From Leuctra nigra (taxonomy: Eukaryota > Arthropoda > Insecta > Plecoptera > Leuctridae): a DNA stretch of 64,000 nucleotides. The number at the start of each line of letters is the position of its first letter. Within the stretch, counting starts at the first letter, position 1. The stretch spans positions 496,001 to 560,000 of the forward strand of contig OW203770.1 in assembly GCA_934045905.1 (NCBI GenBank), read 5' to 3'. Under the pieces are notes generated by a model. The model worked only from the letters and a program-made list of their open reading frames with translations, made no database searches and was not told where the DNA came from. The position numbers and the translations under genes are program-made. Below, in pieces: positions 1 to 10,010 of this stretch.

Positions 1-83
1 GACAATATGACAGCTCGTAACAATTTAAAAAGTAGAATAACGGAAACAATATAGGTACCTAATTGTCGCCTTGGTCCATTTTA

Positions 84-245
84 CATGTCATTGTCTTCCG
101 TCGCACTGTTCTGCAGCGAAGCTAATGAGACAGGCGGATGAATGATTATGATGATGATTGGGAGATGATGGTGAAGACAGTGGGAAGGAGCCGGTCGTGG
201 CCTATTAGCAGGATACCTTCCCAGCATTTCCCTCTCGACTGGGTA
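84..245 (+). repeat. S-family SINE-like repeat, copy 1
   Basis: The block begins with a CGCACTGTTCTGCAGCGA motif, then GATGA-rich triplets, then a GGTCGTGGCCTATTAG core and a CTTCCCAGCATTT motif. The same order recurs at 43160-43330, and diverged or partial copies lie at 3118-3216 (reverse strand), 21250-21345 and 35225-35400. The core recalls retroposon-derived repeats common in insect genomes. No coding potential is seen. Family assignment is by internal comparison only. Confidence 0.6.
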
Positions 246-271
246 AAGTACACAAAGCCTTCAGTCAAAAA

Positions 272-705
272 TAGTGTTGGGACATAAAAATTGTAATTTT
301 AATAAAAATTTAGTTTCATGAAAAAGTTTAATTATTTTAAAAAAATATATAGGTAATATTTTTCTTTGAATGTTCTATTATTTCCAGCTAAACTTTTTGT
401 TTGAGATGTTACCTGTTATGATGTCCCATGGTATGATTATTATTATTATCTTAAAACAGATTTGCATACAGTGTACAATGTACACGGTGTCTGAGTAAGC
501 TATTTCTAAGAAGTTAAGAATTATTGTTTCCTTAAGGTCTTGTATGGTACTGTGTTTAAAATTTAAACTTGTAATTTCGTCCGATAAAATTTACAAAAAT
601 TATGCAAATTACGGTGCATTCTCCTTGGAATCAATCAAATTCCAAACATTTAAAATGTCACTAACATTTACATGAAAAGAAAATTTCAAGAAAATTCCCA
701 ACACT
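272..705. repeat. V-family MITE-like element (hAT-like termini), diverged
   Basis: The left end AGTGTTGGGA and right end TCCCAACACT are inverted repeats, and A/T-rich sequence with no ORF lies between them. The termini resemble the better-kept element at 38065-38701. I see no clear 8-bp target duplication, so the boundaries are approximate. A shorter, more decayed relative lies at 942-1198. Confidence 0.4.
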
Positions 706-941
706 TGGCAGGTAAATAATCTCAAGTAAACATACCCCCCCCCCCCGTGTGATACTACCGTCACATGTATGACGTCACGCAAGCGGTCAGGGCTCTGATA
801 TGAACCCATTCCAATGTAATTACTGTCATTACATTGCCATATCAATTACCTACACAACATTCATATTCCATTGCAATGCGCTTGCAAGATAACTGCATAT
901 TATGACGCTAGCGGCATTCACATGTCATTTATTAATTTACT

Positions 942-1198
942 AGTGTTGAGACTTGACAATTTTCAAAGTGAAAATTTTTATTTCATGAAAATACTCATTT
1001 ACAGAGGACCTTTTAGCATATTTTCAATAGTTTTATTTTGTAAAGTATTAATGGAGGTGTGTTACATTATTATTCGTGATAGAAATACGTTTACAAATGT
1101 CGGTGCACCTACCAGAAAAATAATAAAAAAAAAATCATCAGGATTCAAAACATTTAAAATTTTCCCACAAAAAATTTTCATGAAAAATCCCATCACTG
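942..1198. repeat. decayed V/A-type MITE
   Basis: The left end TAGTGTTGAGA and right end CCCATCACTG are imperfect inverted repeats. Both subterminal regions carry the TTTCATGAAAA motif shared by the V and A families. There is no convincing coding sequence; the open frame across it is AT-rich low-complexity translation. Confidence 0.3.
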
Positions 1199-1590
1199 TT
1201 CATTACACAGTGCATTGCAATCAGACAATTGATAAAAACATGTCCGAAACATTTCAAGTGTGTTTTTAAATGTCGTAAAGAATAAGGACATAATAAGGAC
1301 TAGCTTATATTTGTATTCCGATACTGAACTAAATGTAAATATCCTATCAATTATCGAATTAGAATTAGACTTAGAATTTTGCAAGCAATTTGACATCGAG
1401 TGTGTGTAGAAAAACACGTTGTTTTATGTATTTGTTTTGAACAATCACGTGAGGGTCTTATAGAAAAGACGCGAGCCCAAGAGAGAACGCAAATAGCTCT
1501 TCACTTTCATGCAGCGTAATGACAGTAAGCCAAGTAATGCTACTTGTATTTATACACACATTATCAGCTGCATGCTGGGAATACCAGAGC

Positions 1591-2120
1591 TTAAGGTAGG
1601 GCCTTCATTATACATATACAAAAAAATAAAAATCTTGAAATTACAAGTTCAGAAAACGTTTTCCTACATTTCAACTATATTTAAGTATAAATGAATCATA
1701 AAATGTCATTTAACTTGCAACCCCTGTCGTATAGCGAGGTTTCAATTTATTGCCTTCCGAGAATGAACAAAACTGTAACACAGGAGGTATAGGGAAATCA
1801 TTTAGTTTTTGGTTGATAACTTTTAAAATAGCACACGTTGGTATGGTTTTCAATTTTTTTCATAATAGAATGTCCAACTATCTATCTAGAAATCAGTTTT
1901 TTGAAAAAACGTTGAACCTCAGTAAAATTAAAAATTCAAAAATAGCATGGAAATCGTCGTGATTTTAATGACCTAGATTTAAGACTACATGTTAAAAATA
2001 GGAATTTATAACTACAATATCTCAAAATCTAGACACGAGAAGTTGTTCATATTTCACAGTATCGTGTAAATAGTGATTATTGATACCTCTGCCAAAAATA
2101 GGCTTATTTGGAAGATATGA
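1591..2120 (+). repeat. M-family MITE, diverged copy
   Basis: It starts at TTAAGGTAGGG and matches the order of motifs in the M element at 25806-26356: TTTCAACTATATTT, ACACAGGAGGTATAGG, and a TTTTTTGAAAAAA stretch. A closer relative lies on the reverse strand at 56180-56512. The right end is too diverged to fix. Nothing else is recognised between 1199 and 1590. Confidence 0.5.
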
Positions 2121-2404
2121 GATATCAGTTGTGCTGTGATCAGGAGGTCTATCCAGAACATTTTCCCAATTCCATTCCGATGGAATCCGGTCACGGCCAT
2201 AAGGATTAACATTGCATGGAATCGACATCCATCATAATTGGGAATTAAAAGTTCTAGAATAGGGCCCTTGGTTGATGACAGCTCAAGCTAGCTAGGAATG
2301 TGTTAATTTGCTCTCAGTAGGGAGGGAAATGATGAGAAGGTTCCCTACACTGTAAAATAAGTGGACAAAATCAGTTCCAGTGTATTTTGTATCGTATTTT
2401 GACA

Positions 2405-2875
2405 GAAGCAGTCCTTTTTAGATTAGATTAGATTAGTTTGGTTTAATGGCGCGTCAACGACGAGGTTATATTGCGCACATTATTTGTTATATTTAACTTT
2501 GTTGATCATAATTGGAGGGCAATGGGAGGGGGTCGACCTAACGGGCCCGATCCGGGGGAGTCCAGCACTGGTGGGAAGGCCAGGCCGGAATGGGGACGGA
2601 CCGAGGGGTGTGAGGATTCGGGCCGGCTGAACCCGATTTCAGGGGGATCACCATCTCGAGGGGGAAGGCCGGCCCGATGGGGACCGCAAATTCAACGGAG
2701 GGTATGGTTAGACCGACCCTGGCTGCTCTTGGTTTGGGCCTCACCACTGATCTGTCCGGCATGGGTAACCCTTACACATGAGCATATGCTCGCCGGCGTA
2801 GCTGCAATGGATCATTGGCCAACACAAACCCCACCACCGCGATAAGGTGACAGCCGTCGGGGGGAGAAGCAGTCC
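2405..2875 (+). repeat. GC-rich retroposon fragment
   Basis: A GATTA microsatellite (2418-2432) leads into a strikingly GC-rich block (about 2519-2870) inside AT-rich DNA. Its 3' part (GGCATGGGTAACCC, then CACCACCGCGATAAGGTG and a GGGGGGAGA end) is of the style found at 3' ends of insect and invertebrate non-LTR retroposons. That match is from memory and not verified. The 124-residue open frame on the plus strand and the 74-residue one on the minus strand are low-complexity, Pro/Gly/Arg-rich and have no recognisable domain, so I do not call genes. Confidence 0.4.
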
Positions 2876-3117
2876 TAAAGTGTGAACCAAAACGCATTCA
2901 TGAAAGAATTATAGTGGCTCAATATAGGCTGTTTCAGGGAAAAAAGCGACGCAAAATAACAAAATTGCTATCTTAGATTCATTCTGATTAGGCTATAGAC
3001 CAATCACACGCCTGCCGTGATATCTGGACTTGTGATTGGCTTTAGGGAAGAAAAAAAATGAAAACGCAAAACACAAAAACGGTCTAGTATGTCATATGTG
3101 GATCTAGCTATAGGCAC

Positions 3118-3216
3118 GATAGGCCACGACCGGCTCCTTCGCATCGGTCATCCTTATAACCGATCATCAAAATCATTCAAGCGTCGCCATTGTTGTAGAA
3201 CAGTGCGACGTTAACT
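3118..3216 (-). repeat. S-family SINE-like repeat, diverged reverse copy
   Basis: Read on the minus strand it gives the same order as copy 1: an ACAGTGCGAC-type end, the GATGATT region and the GGCCACGACCGG core. It is shorter and more diverged. Confidence 0.4.
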
Positions 3217-4254
3217 CATAATTACCCCACCCAATGTGGGTCGATCTCGTTTTGAATGTTTTTGTGGTCGAGGCTTTCGCTTTTGTGTCCGAAAACTTCG
3301 ATGTTCCCTGCGGCTGCGTACATCACTTTTTATCAAACTGTATCGCTTTTCTATCATAATAATAACTTTGTTCCATATTCTCTAACATGATCTCAATAGC
3401 AATGCACTCGAAATAGATTCATACACCTTTTCAATTTCAACCAGACAAATAATCGAACATCTTAAAAATATACAAAATTTAAGATTCTTTATTTGAACGA
3501 AGAAATAACGAATGTAACTTATAGAATATTTTGTTATAAATTGACGAAATTACTTTAGAAAAAGAGTCCAGCTTTGTTTGGGCAGAAATATTATATTCAT
3601 AAGTGATTATCTTCGTTAAATTAATAAACAGAAACCTGACAAAGTGTAAGTATAAATTATTTCGAGAATTTAGTAAGAAAGAGTTACCTACTTAAATTAT
3701 CTATTTTCTGTAGGAACAATTTTGTTTCGTCATTTTGGGAAAATACCACCGTTATATTTCTTCTAGTGAGCTTTTACATTATGACAATATTAGGCTATGT
3801 GTGATCAAAAATGTATTTATGATAAATGACAATGATTTAGAAGTTGGCCCACCAAGATCACACGACGGCTGCCTTGCAATTACATAATCGTCATCCGTAA
3901 ATAAACCATCAGAAAAACCCACTGAATAGGTTTTCTTCTGAGTGTGGTAATTATTTTATTCCTACGTGAAGAATGGTTTATATAATTTCAACATTTTGCA
4001 CAAATCACAGGTTTGGTTATGAATGTACTGGTAAAATGAATAGAAACATGTTTCATATGAGTAACTTACGCAATGTCTAGAAATTCTCATAATTTAAAAT
4101 GAATTTACTTAACTGTCTACCTATTTATAGTATAGTAACTACACATATTTAAATCATAAAATGCGTTTTAACCGTCTACCAAAAAATTTAAACATTTCCA
4201 ACTGTTACCAATGTGTGGACATTGTTAATTTATATTTTCCAAAAGGAGCTATCT
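3217..4254. other. intergenic, nothing recognised
   Basis: AT-rich sequence with stops in all frames. I see no exon-like block, tandem repeat or element terminus. Confidence 0.5.
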
Positions 4255-4560
4255 GTGAATCAGAATTGGGCGCGTAGGAGGGGGGGGAGGATGTGCTTAA
4301 ATGTGTTATAATTGCGTAGAAATGCACCAAATTCATGCCTGAAATTAAATATATTCCGGCCCGCTTTTCGCTGGGGGGGGGGGCTTCCCCCCAGACCCCA
4401 TTATCTTCGTAGACACAAGGATACCCATCAAGTGTTTTTACAATATTATCCCTCCCTCCTTGTTCATTTAGTTCCTCCTGTTCAGAATTGCACCCGATTG
4501 AAAGACTTTGAGCTAAATGTTCTGGTTCTGCCCCCCCCCCCCCCCCCTCTCCTAATGTCA
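4255..4560 (-). repeat. J-family element with C/G homopolymer runs
   Basis: It contains GCGTAGAAATGCACCAAATT, followed by a G run and GGCTTCCCCCCAGACCCC. The same two motifs in the same order occur at 48975-49115. A C run of about 17 lies at 4532-4548. Open frames crossing these runs (95 and 118 residues) are Pro- or Gly-rich by-products of the runs. Confidence 0.45.
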
Positions 4561-5144
4561 TCCTGCGTAATGTTCTGTTACAATGTGCGCTATCTGTGAT
4601 GACATCTCAATAACAAGCGGCTTACAGTACTTGGCAGTCGGCATTGTGACACGGGAATTCATGTGAGTCATTTCGCACGCAATTCTACCACTGATATATA
4701 ACACGTGGATTGCTTATCAATGCTATGCGAGTGAAGTCAACATTTTCTAAGTCGCCGCCGTGATAACTTTGTGGATTCCTAACAAATTATAACTAATGTA
4801 AACTAATGACTAATGTAATGATTTAGTTGATTCAAAGTGATTTTAGAAATGATTTAGATCGTGTAAAAGTCTGTTACAAATTGATGACCTTGAAAAGGAA
4901 CATTTTAGGAACATTTTTCTAATGTATTCTCGACTTCACTGGGACTAATGCTAAAGGGATTCAATGCGCAATCCACGCAACGAAGTGGAAGACATGGAGA
5001 TCAGTGCGTAATACCCACAGCTTGATACCAGCAGTCAGCGATTATGTCACATTCCACTGCCGTTGTCATTACACACTAGGTAACGAAATAATAAGAAGCT
5101 CAACAGGAATGAGTAGTGAAGCACAAGTTGCATTTAAGACTTTG
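4561..5144. other. intergenic, nothing recognised
   Basis: No gene, repeat or terminus is recognised. The last bases form the 5' target flank of the G1 MITE. Confidence 0.4.
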
Positions 5145-5681
5145 TTAAGGTGATACTAGCGCTCGGCCGTTTTAGAAAATTGAGAGAGAAAAATTGTTTC
5201 ATAAGTGAGTGTAACTTTTACAGGAAGTTCACATGATCAGTCTAATTGTATATTAGTAGCCCTTTTTAATTTTTGCTTATTGCATCGTTAATTTGGCGCC
5301 GGTTATTCAACAAAACCGCGCAAAACGATGCAACTTGCGATACGATTGGAGACCAAACCCGTAAACCAATTGATCTCAAATTTTAATCATGATTAGATGA
5401 AAGACAAACTTAGGGTTATCACTTGGCACATTTTTGAAATTTAATTTTATACGGCGCCCAGTGAGACGAGAAAATAGCTAATTTTTCACCAAAAATCCAC
5501 TAATTATTACTAATTAACGAAACAAAAAATTAAAAATGTACCAAGGGATAACCCTAAGTTTGTCTTTTATCTAATCACGATTAAAATTTCAAATCATTTG
5601 GTCTACCCATTTCGTCTCCAATCGTATCGCAAAAAGTATCTTCAAAAAGCAGTAAAATCGCTCGCGCTTGCAGCACCTTAA
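5145..5681 (+). mobile_element. G-family TTAA MITE, copy G1
   Basis: The element is bounded by TTAAGGTG on the left and CACCTTAA on the right, with TTAA at both ends as expected for piggyBac-like or other TTAA-targeting transposases. Left subterminal ATACTAGCGCTCGG and right CGCTCGCGCTTGCAG are conserved across copies. The interior is a near-palindrome: GGTTATC in one half mirrors GATAACC in the other, extending to the CGATACGATTGGAGA blocks on each side. It has no ORF. Six copies occur here (21384, 29214, 32613, 43368 partial, 61030 decayed). This copy is flanked by a longer 15-bp direct repeat, TTAAGACTTTGTTAA. Confidence 0.85.
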
Positions 5682-6317
5682 GACTTTGTTAAATAGTACA
5701 GTTATAGGAGATCAGTTATTATTTTGAAAAACCATCATTAATATCATAGTTCAAATGTTTAGTAATTTTTAAGTCACTTCACATGATTATGTTAATTTAG
5801 TTATCTTTCCTTAATTAGTGTATTCTTCTGTGTCATTTGTTGGCAACCAACAATTGTTGTTGGTTGGCAGAGTTTTAAATAAAAAATATGTTTAATTGCA
5901 CCAGAAATATATCTACAAACGTTTGACATTTTCTTGTTAGAAATATAATTTCTGATTAATTGAAGTTAAGAGTTGGAAAAACAGAACAAACCAGATTGTG
6001 AAGAATTGATTATTGGAGTTTTCATGGGAATTAGGTGAATTTATGTTGTTTATGAACTACACGCAAGCTATGTTACCATTGTAATATAGATTTCTGAATC
6101 TGTGATACCGAAATTAGTGGCCACGATCTTTTGATTTCTGTTTGCAGTGCATATAAACAGTTTCTCAACGTCTTAACTCAAATGTATTTAACTTTTTTCT
6201 GTAAATTACACACATAAAATGGTCATATGTTTTCTATAATATGTGAAAGTTTCAGCTATTTATCTTTTATAGTTTTGTCGCAGTGACCTGTTAAACAGCG
6301 GGACTAATTTTAACTGG
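5682..6317. other. intergenic, nothing recognised
   Basis: AT-rich. A short inverted repeat, TTGGCAACCAACA with GTTGGTTGGC, lies at about 5838-5868. There is no coding block. Confidence 0.4.
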
Positions 6318-7013
6318 CAATGTGTTGATAGAAACTTGCTACGTGATATCCGTCCAGCTTCTATCTGTCAGGTTGAACATTCAGTCGAGGTCAGGGGTCA
6401 GGTCAGTGACCACTAGAAGATGCGTCTGACCTGGTCAAGGTGGATAGGTGTTCACCCACATAGCAGCTACACACCTTGACCAAATCTAAAAAAAAATCCA
6501 AAATGGTTGAAAAAATCAGACTTTTTTTCAAAAATGGTCGAAAAATCTGAAAAATTTTCCAAAATAATTGAAAAAAATCATACAGTTTTTTCCAAAATGG
6601 TCGAAAAAAATCTAACAAGTTTTTTCCAAAATGGTCGAAATTTTTTAAAAAAAATGCAAAATGGTCGAAAAATTTAAAAATCTTAAAAGCTGTTAAAAAT
6701 CTTTTAACATTTTGGAAAAATCATCAGATTTTTTTAACCATTTTGGTAAAAATCGTCAGATTTTTTCAACCATTTTGGTAAAAAAAGTCAGATTTTTTTC
6801 TATTTTTTGTGAGAGATTTCTTGTGTTTTGCTTCCACTGCAATGTATTGATAGAAACCTGGTATCTACGTGATATCCGTCTATAGCTGTATCTGTCATCG
6901 GTTGAAAGTGAAGTCAGGGGTCAGGGGTCAGGTCAGTGTCCGCTAGAGGATGCGTCTGACCTGGTCAAGGTGGATAGATGTTCACCCACATAGCAGCTAC
7001 ACACCTTGACCAC
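6318..7013. repeat. W-type block with flanking 170-bp direct repeats
   Basis: Two direct repeats (6318-6483 and 6840-7013) share TGATAGAAAC, CTACGTGATATCCGTC, GGGGTCAGGTCAGTG and ATGCGTCTGACCTGG, and both end near ACACCTTGACCA. Between them is a run of imperfect AAAATGGTCGAAAAA and ATTTTTTCAACCATTTTGG units, the same low-complexity motif found at 29107-31943. The two orientations of the motif make the interior foldback-capable. Translations rich in F/W/K across it are artefacts. Confidence 0.7.
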
Positions 7014-7098
7014 GGCCACTTGGAATGTAGTGAGAGTGTAGTGGAACAGCCGTTAAATAGTCTTGGGACATGAACAATTAAAAAAAAAATCTGTAAAT

Positions 7099-7282
7099 AG
7101 ACCATTTTAAATATTGTCTCGGTGGCTCTGCTTTCTAATAAAAATCATATGCAGTTTGAATTCCAGACACCTTAGTCCCTGTTTCAACAATAGGTAAAAC
7201 AGGGACTAAGGTGTCTGGAAATAATACTGCATATGATTTTTCTTAGAAAGCAGAGCCACCGAGATAATATTTAAAATTGTCT
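7099..7282. mobile_element. P-family hairpin MITE, copy 1
   Basis: The whole element is a palindrome of two roughly 85-bp arms. The left arm reads through CTCGGTGGCTCTGC and CAGACACCTTAGTCCCTG, the right arm is the reverse complement, and the loop is about 15 bases. A second copy lies at 22623-22800. There is no coding capacity. Confidence 0.8.
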
Positions 7283-7301
7283 ATTATGTTATATTATTTT
7301 T

Positions 7302-7626
7302 GACCTGGAGGCCAAGTCTTGAAACTTACGCTTTCAGGACGCAAACGCTCTCGGACGTCATAAAGTCCCATTTACTGTAAGAATGACGACCTTGAAATCT
7401 ACTGTTAACTGTTTATCTTAATTTTGAATAAGGTTTTATGACTAAATAACATCTGTAATAATAATTATAATATTAATAAATTGTTTCCAATAGATTGCTG
7501 GATGAAAATCAAATAAGTGGCTTGACTTTATGTTTCAATGTCGATCACTCTTACAGTAAATGGGACTTTATGACGTCCTAGAGCGTTTGCGTCCTGAAGG
7601 CGTAAGTTTCAAGACTTGGCCTCCTG
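7302..7626. mobile_element. Q-family foldback MITE
   Basis: Arms of about 78 bp (7305-7382 and 7547-7624) are near-perfect inverted repeats, reading GGAGGCCAAGTCTTG through GGGACTTTATGACGTC in mirror order. The roughly 165-bp spacer is AT-rich. Only one copy is seen here. It directly follows the P1 hairpin. Confidence 0.75.
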
Positions 7627-8147
7627 TTGTGACCATTATTACTGTGTTAAAAATTTAAACTTTCAATTTTAAAATACCAAGTTTACTAAAAACCAGTAAT
7701 TTATGTAAATTTCCATTCCTAATAGTCGCAAAATGCAAGACTTTGCAATATAAATTACGGTGTATTCCTTGGGTGATAATCGAATTACAAACTTAGAAAT
7801 TTACACACACAAATATAAAATGTCCAACGCTACAAACATCGTGGTTATAAAACATTTCCCCACAGAAATTGACCAAATGTATGTTCCGTCAAGTTACAAA
7901 TTTCAAAACAGTATCTCGTGAAAATGGAACTTCATTTCTCCTTGTTTACGTCATCATTTACCTGAGTCGTGCGTAAATATTCCAACCGAATGGCTCCAGG
8001 CTCCAATTAACTTCAGATAATTTATTCAACAGTCGCCATTATGTTTCGCAGCCGCAGTTAAAAAATATCAACGACAATAACAATTCATATAGATTTCCTC
8101 CATTAGTGACCAGCAACCAATCCGTTTTGTACAAATACCGTTTTTTT
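7627..8147. other. intergenic, with a K-family terminal fragment at the end
   Basis: Mostly unrecognised AT-rich sequence. Bases 8103-8145 (CAACCAATCCGTTTTG then AAATACCGTTTT) match the right terminus of the K foldback family and abut the Helentron-like element at 8148. Confidence 0.4.
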
Positions 8148-8764
8148 AACGAGCGAAGCGAGCGTCTCCTTTTGGCTCTTTTGGCACGGACATCTGTTTT
8201 TTTTTTTTTTTTTTTGTTGTCTGTTAATAGACGATACACAGGTCGCACCGTTTCACCTATCGATCTGAAATTTTGCACACATGTAAAACCAACCTTCTCT
8301 GTTTGCAGGCCCCAAATTTTTTTTAAATCCATTCATTGGTTAAAATTTAAATAAATATCTCCCGATAGGCTGAAAAATGACAACGGTCTTCGATAATTCT
8401 GATCGAACTCATATTTTGCATGATCATTAAGACCAACATTGTCTCTTATTTTACAAAATGTCATCCCAATCAGTTAAGAACGTATGAACTTATTAACATT
8501 TTTCATATCTGTCAGTAATGAAGTATCAAAATGAATGTTTTCCAGTGCCACTTGAATTGCATCTGATTTGCTATATTTACCAGGATGCTTAGATGTTATT
8601 TTCAAGTTTCAATGAAAAGAACAATATGTTGTGTTGATTGAGTGATCATATTTCAATTCAATATGGATGTATATGTTTTCTGTGCTTGTGTACGCATTTC
8701 CGGTTCGAGAATTTGCACGTCCCTGTGCTCGCTCACCAACGCGTTACTCTGAGCGTTTTCCTAG
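8148..8764 (+). mobile_element. Helentron-like element (HINE), copy H1
   Basis: The 5' end carries GAGCGAAGCGAGCGTCTCC. The 3' end carries GCTCGCTC, then an AACGC...GCGTT hairpin, then TTTTCCTAG followed by a host T. The 5' GAGCGAGC motif is inverted near the 3' end, an arrangement known from non-autonomous Helentrons. Further copies lie at 20079, 23019, 23693, 43983, 44903, 46675, 52545 and 60700. It has no gene of its own; a 19-T run lies near 8200. Confidence 0.7.
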
Positions 8765-8825
8765 TTACTGGTTTGAGTGAACCTATACGTGTTTTATTTA
8801 GTTTCTGGAATTAATAGAGATGCAT

Positions 8826-9021
8826 GTACTCGACAATTCATAAAACGGTTTTGGAAAGAAATGGATTGTCTGAAAAAAGTGTGATGGCATCATCTGATGA
8901 AGTCTATACCTACTCGTCATCTACCTCTAGTAGGTGAGCTCTGATTTCATTGATAATAACAAGGATTGATTGTCAATGAACCTGACCAGCAGCCAATCTG
9001 TTTCGTTCAAATACCGTTTTG
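8826..9021. mobile_element. K-family foldback MITE, copy 1
   Basis: The ends TTCATAAAACGG and AAATACCGTTTT are inverted repeats, extended by GAAATGGATTG against CCAATCTG. The interior AGGTGAGCTCTGATTTCATT and AACAAGGATTGATTGTCA blocks recur at 39913-40075 and 47972-48180. Confidence 0.65.
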
Positions 9022-9155
9022 ATTTGTGTCGCCCTATAACTAGAACTCTATTGGCCGCGTGTTGATCGACTTGGTTCGAATATGGTAATACGCAAGGAAA
9101 GTAGTCTGAAGACCCGATGCATCGGAACAATCAGATGATCTCATGATTAGCTCCT

Positions 9156-9283
9156 AGTCTCATGTACAAGACAGAGGAAAGCTGCGGTCATTCAGTAACA
9201 ACACTTTCAATACTTTCAATCACAACAGTTCATCCGCAGAGGTAGAGACTCAAATACAAGAATGTGAACCAGAAATACGGTGG
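9156..9283 (+). repeat. 128-bp direct repeat, left copy
   Basis: The sequence from AGTCTCATGTACAAGACAG to AGAAATACGGTGG is repeated almost identically at 9744-9870. The two copies sit exactly on either side of an A-family MITE. They are not part of the other A copies, so they are host or flanking sequence rather than element termini. Confidence 0.85.
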
Positions 9284-9741
9284 GGAGTAGTGATGGCAAT
9301 TTTCTTTAAAAAAAAATTGTGAAAAATTTCATGAAAATTTTCATGAAAATTTTCAATGCGTTGAAAAAATTTTAAATTACTTTTTTATTGCTTTATTGCA
9401 CACAATTGTTAATAATATATCTGAAAAATGCGTAAAATCAAAATGAAAATAAAAGCCAAATATAAGCCCAAATCTCAGTTTTTCTTCATTGTAATTTTGG
9501 CCAGACTGTAATTTCTACATAGGCGGGAAATTTGAATGCTGTATTAATTATCATTTTGCACATTTACCACTCAGACAACAACACGCATCATAATAGAGTT
9601 CAGTATGCATCCCAAGTATGCCCATACATTTATTAAATCAAATAAAATTGATTTAAACTTTTTCAAAAAATTTCAATTTTTTCAATAGTCATTGAAAATT
9701 TTCTGAAAATTTTCAATTTTCAATGGTGCCATCACTACTCC
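9284..9741 (+). mobile_element. A-family hAT-like MITE, copy A1
   Basis: The terminal inverted repeats are GGAGTAGTGATGGCA and TGCCATCACTACTCC. The interior includes CATAGGCGGGAAATTTGAA and CAACACGCATCATAATAGAG, shared with copies at 34765-35220 and 54031-54465 (both reversed). There is no ORF. The TAGTGATGGC end and the 7/8-bp target duplication at copy A2 suggest hAT mobilisation. Confidence 0.8.
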
Positions 9742-9743
9742 TG

Positions 9744-9870
9744 AGTCTCATGTACAAGACAGAGGAAAGCTGCGGTGATTCAGAACAACACTTTCAATAC
9801 TTTCAATCACAACAGTTCATCCGCAGAGGTAGAGACTCAACTACAAGAATGTGAACCAGAAATACGCTGG
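9744..9870 (+). repeat. 127-bp direct repeat, right copy
   Basis: Near-identical partner of 9156-9283, differing at a handful of positions and by a one-base deletion. It begins two or three bases after the MITE end. Confidence 0.85.
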
Positions 9871-10010
9871 ATTCCTTCTAGAAAACGATGTCACGATATT
9901 TAGGGGCCATGATATTGGGTAGGTACCATTAGTTTAATCTTCAGTTTAGTTAAATACCTCTTCGGGAAATGTGGTTTATTACAATAATGTACTGCGGCAT
10001 ATCTTATAAA
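9871..10010. other. unique left flank of the satellite
   Basis: No repeat is recognised. The sequence joins the satellite at ATAAACTGCAGTCAATG without any degenerate transition monomers. Confidence 0.5.

Noticed and set aside
870..1269. 132-residue plus-strand frame
   Set aside because: AT-rich, overlaps a decayed MITE with inverted ends, and is low in complexity. No splice or domain evidence.
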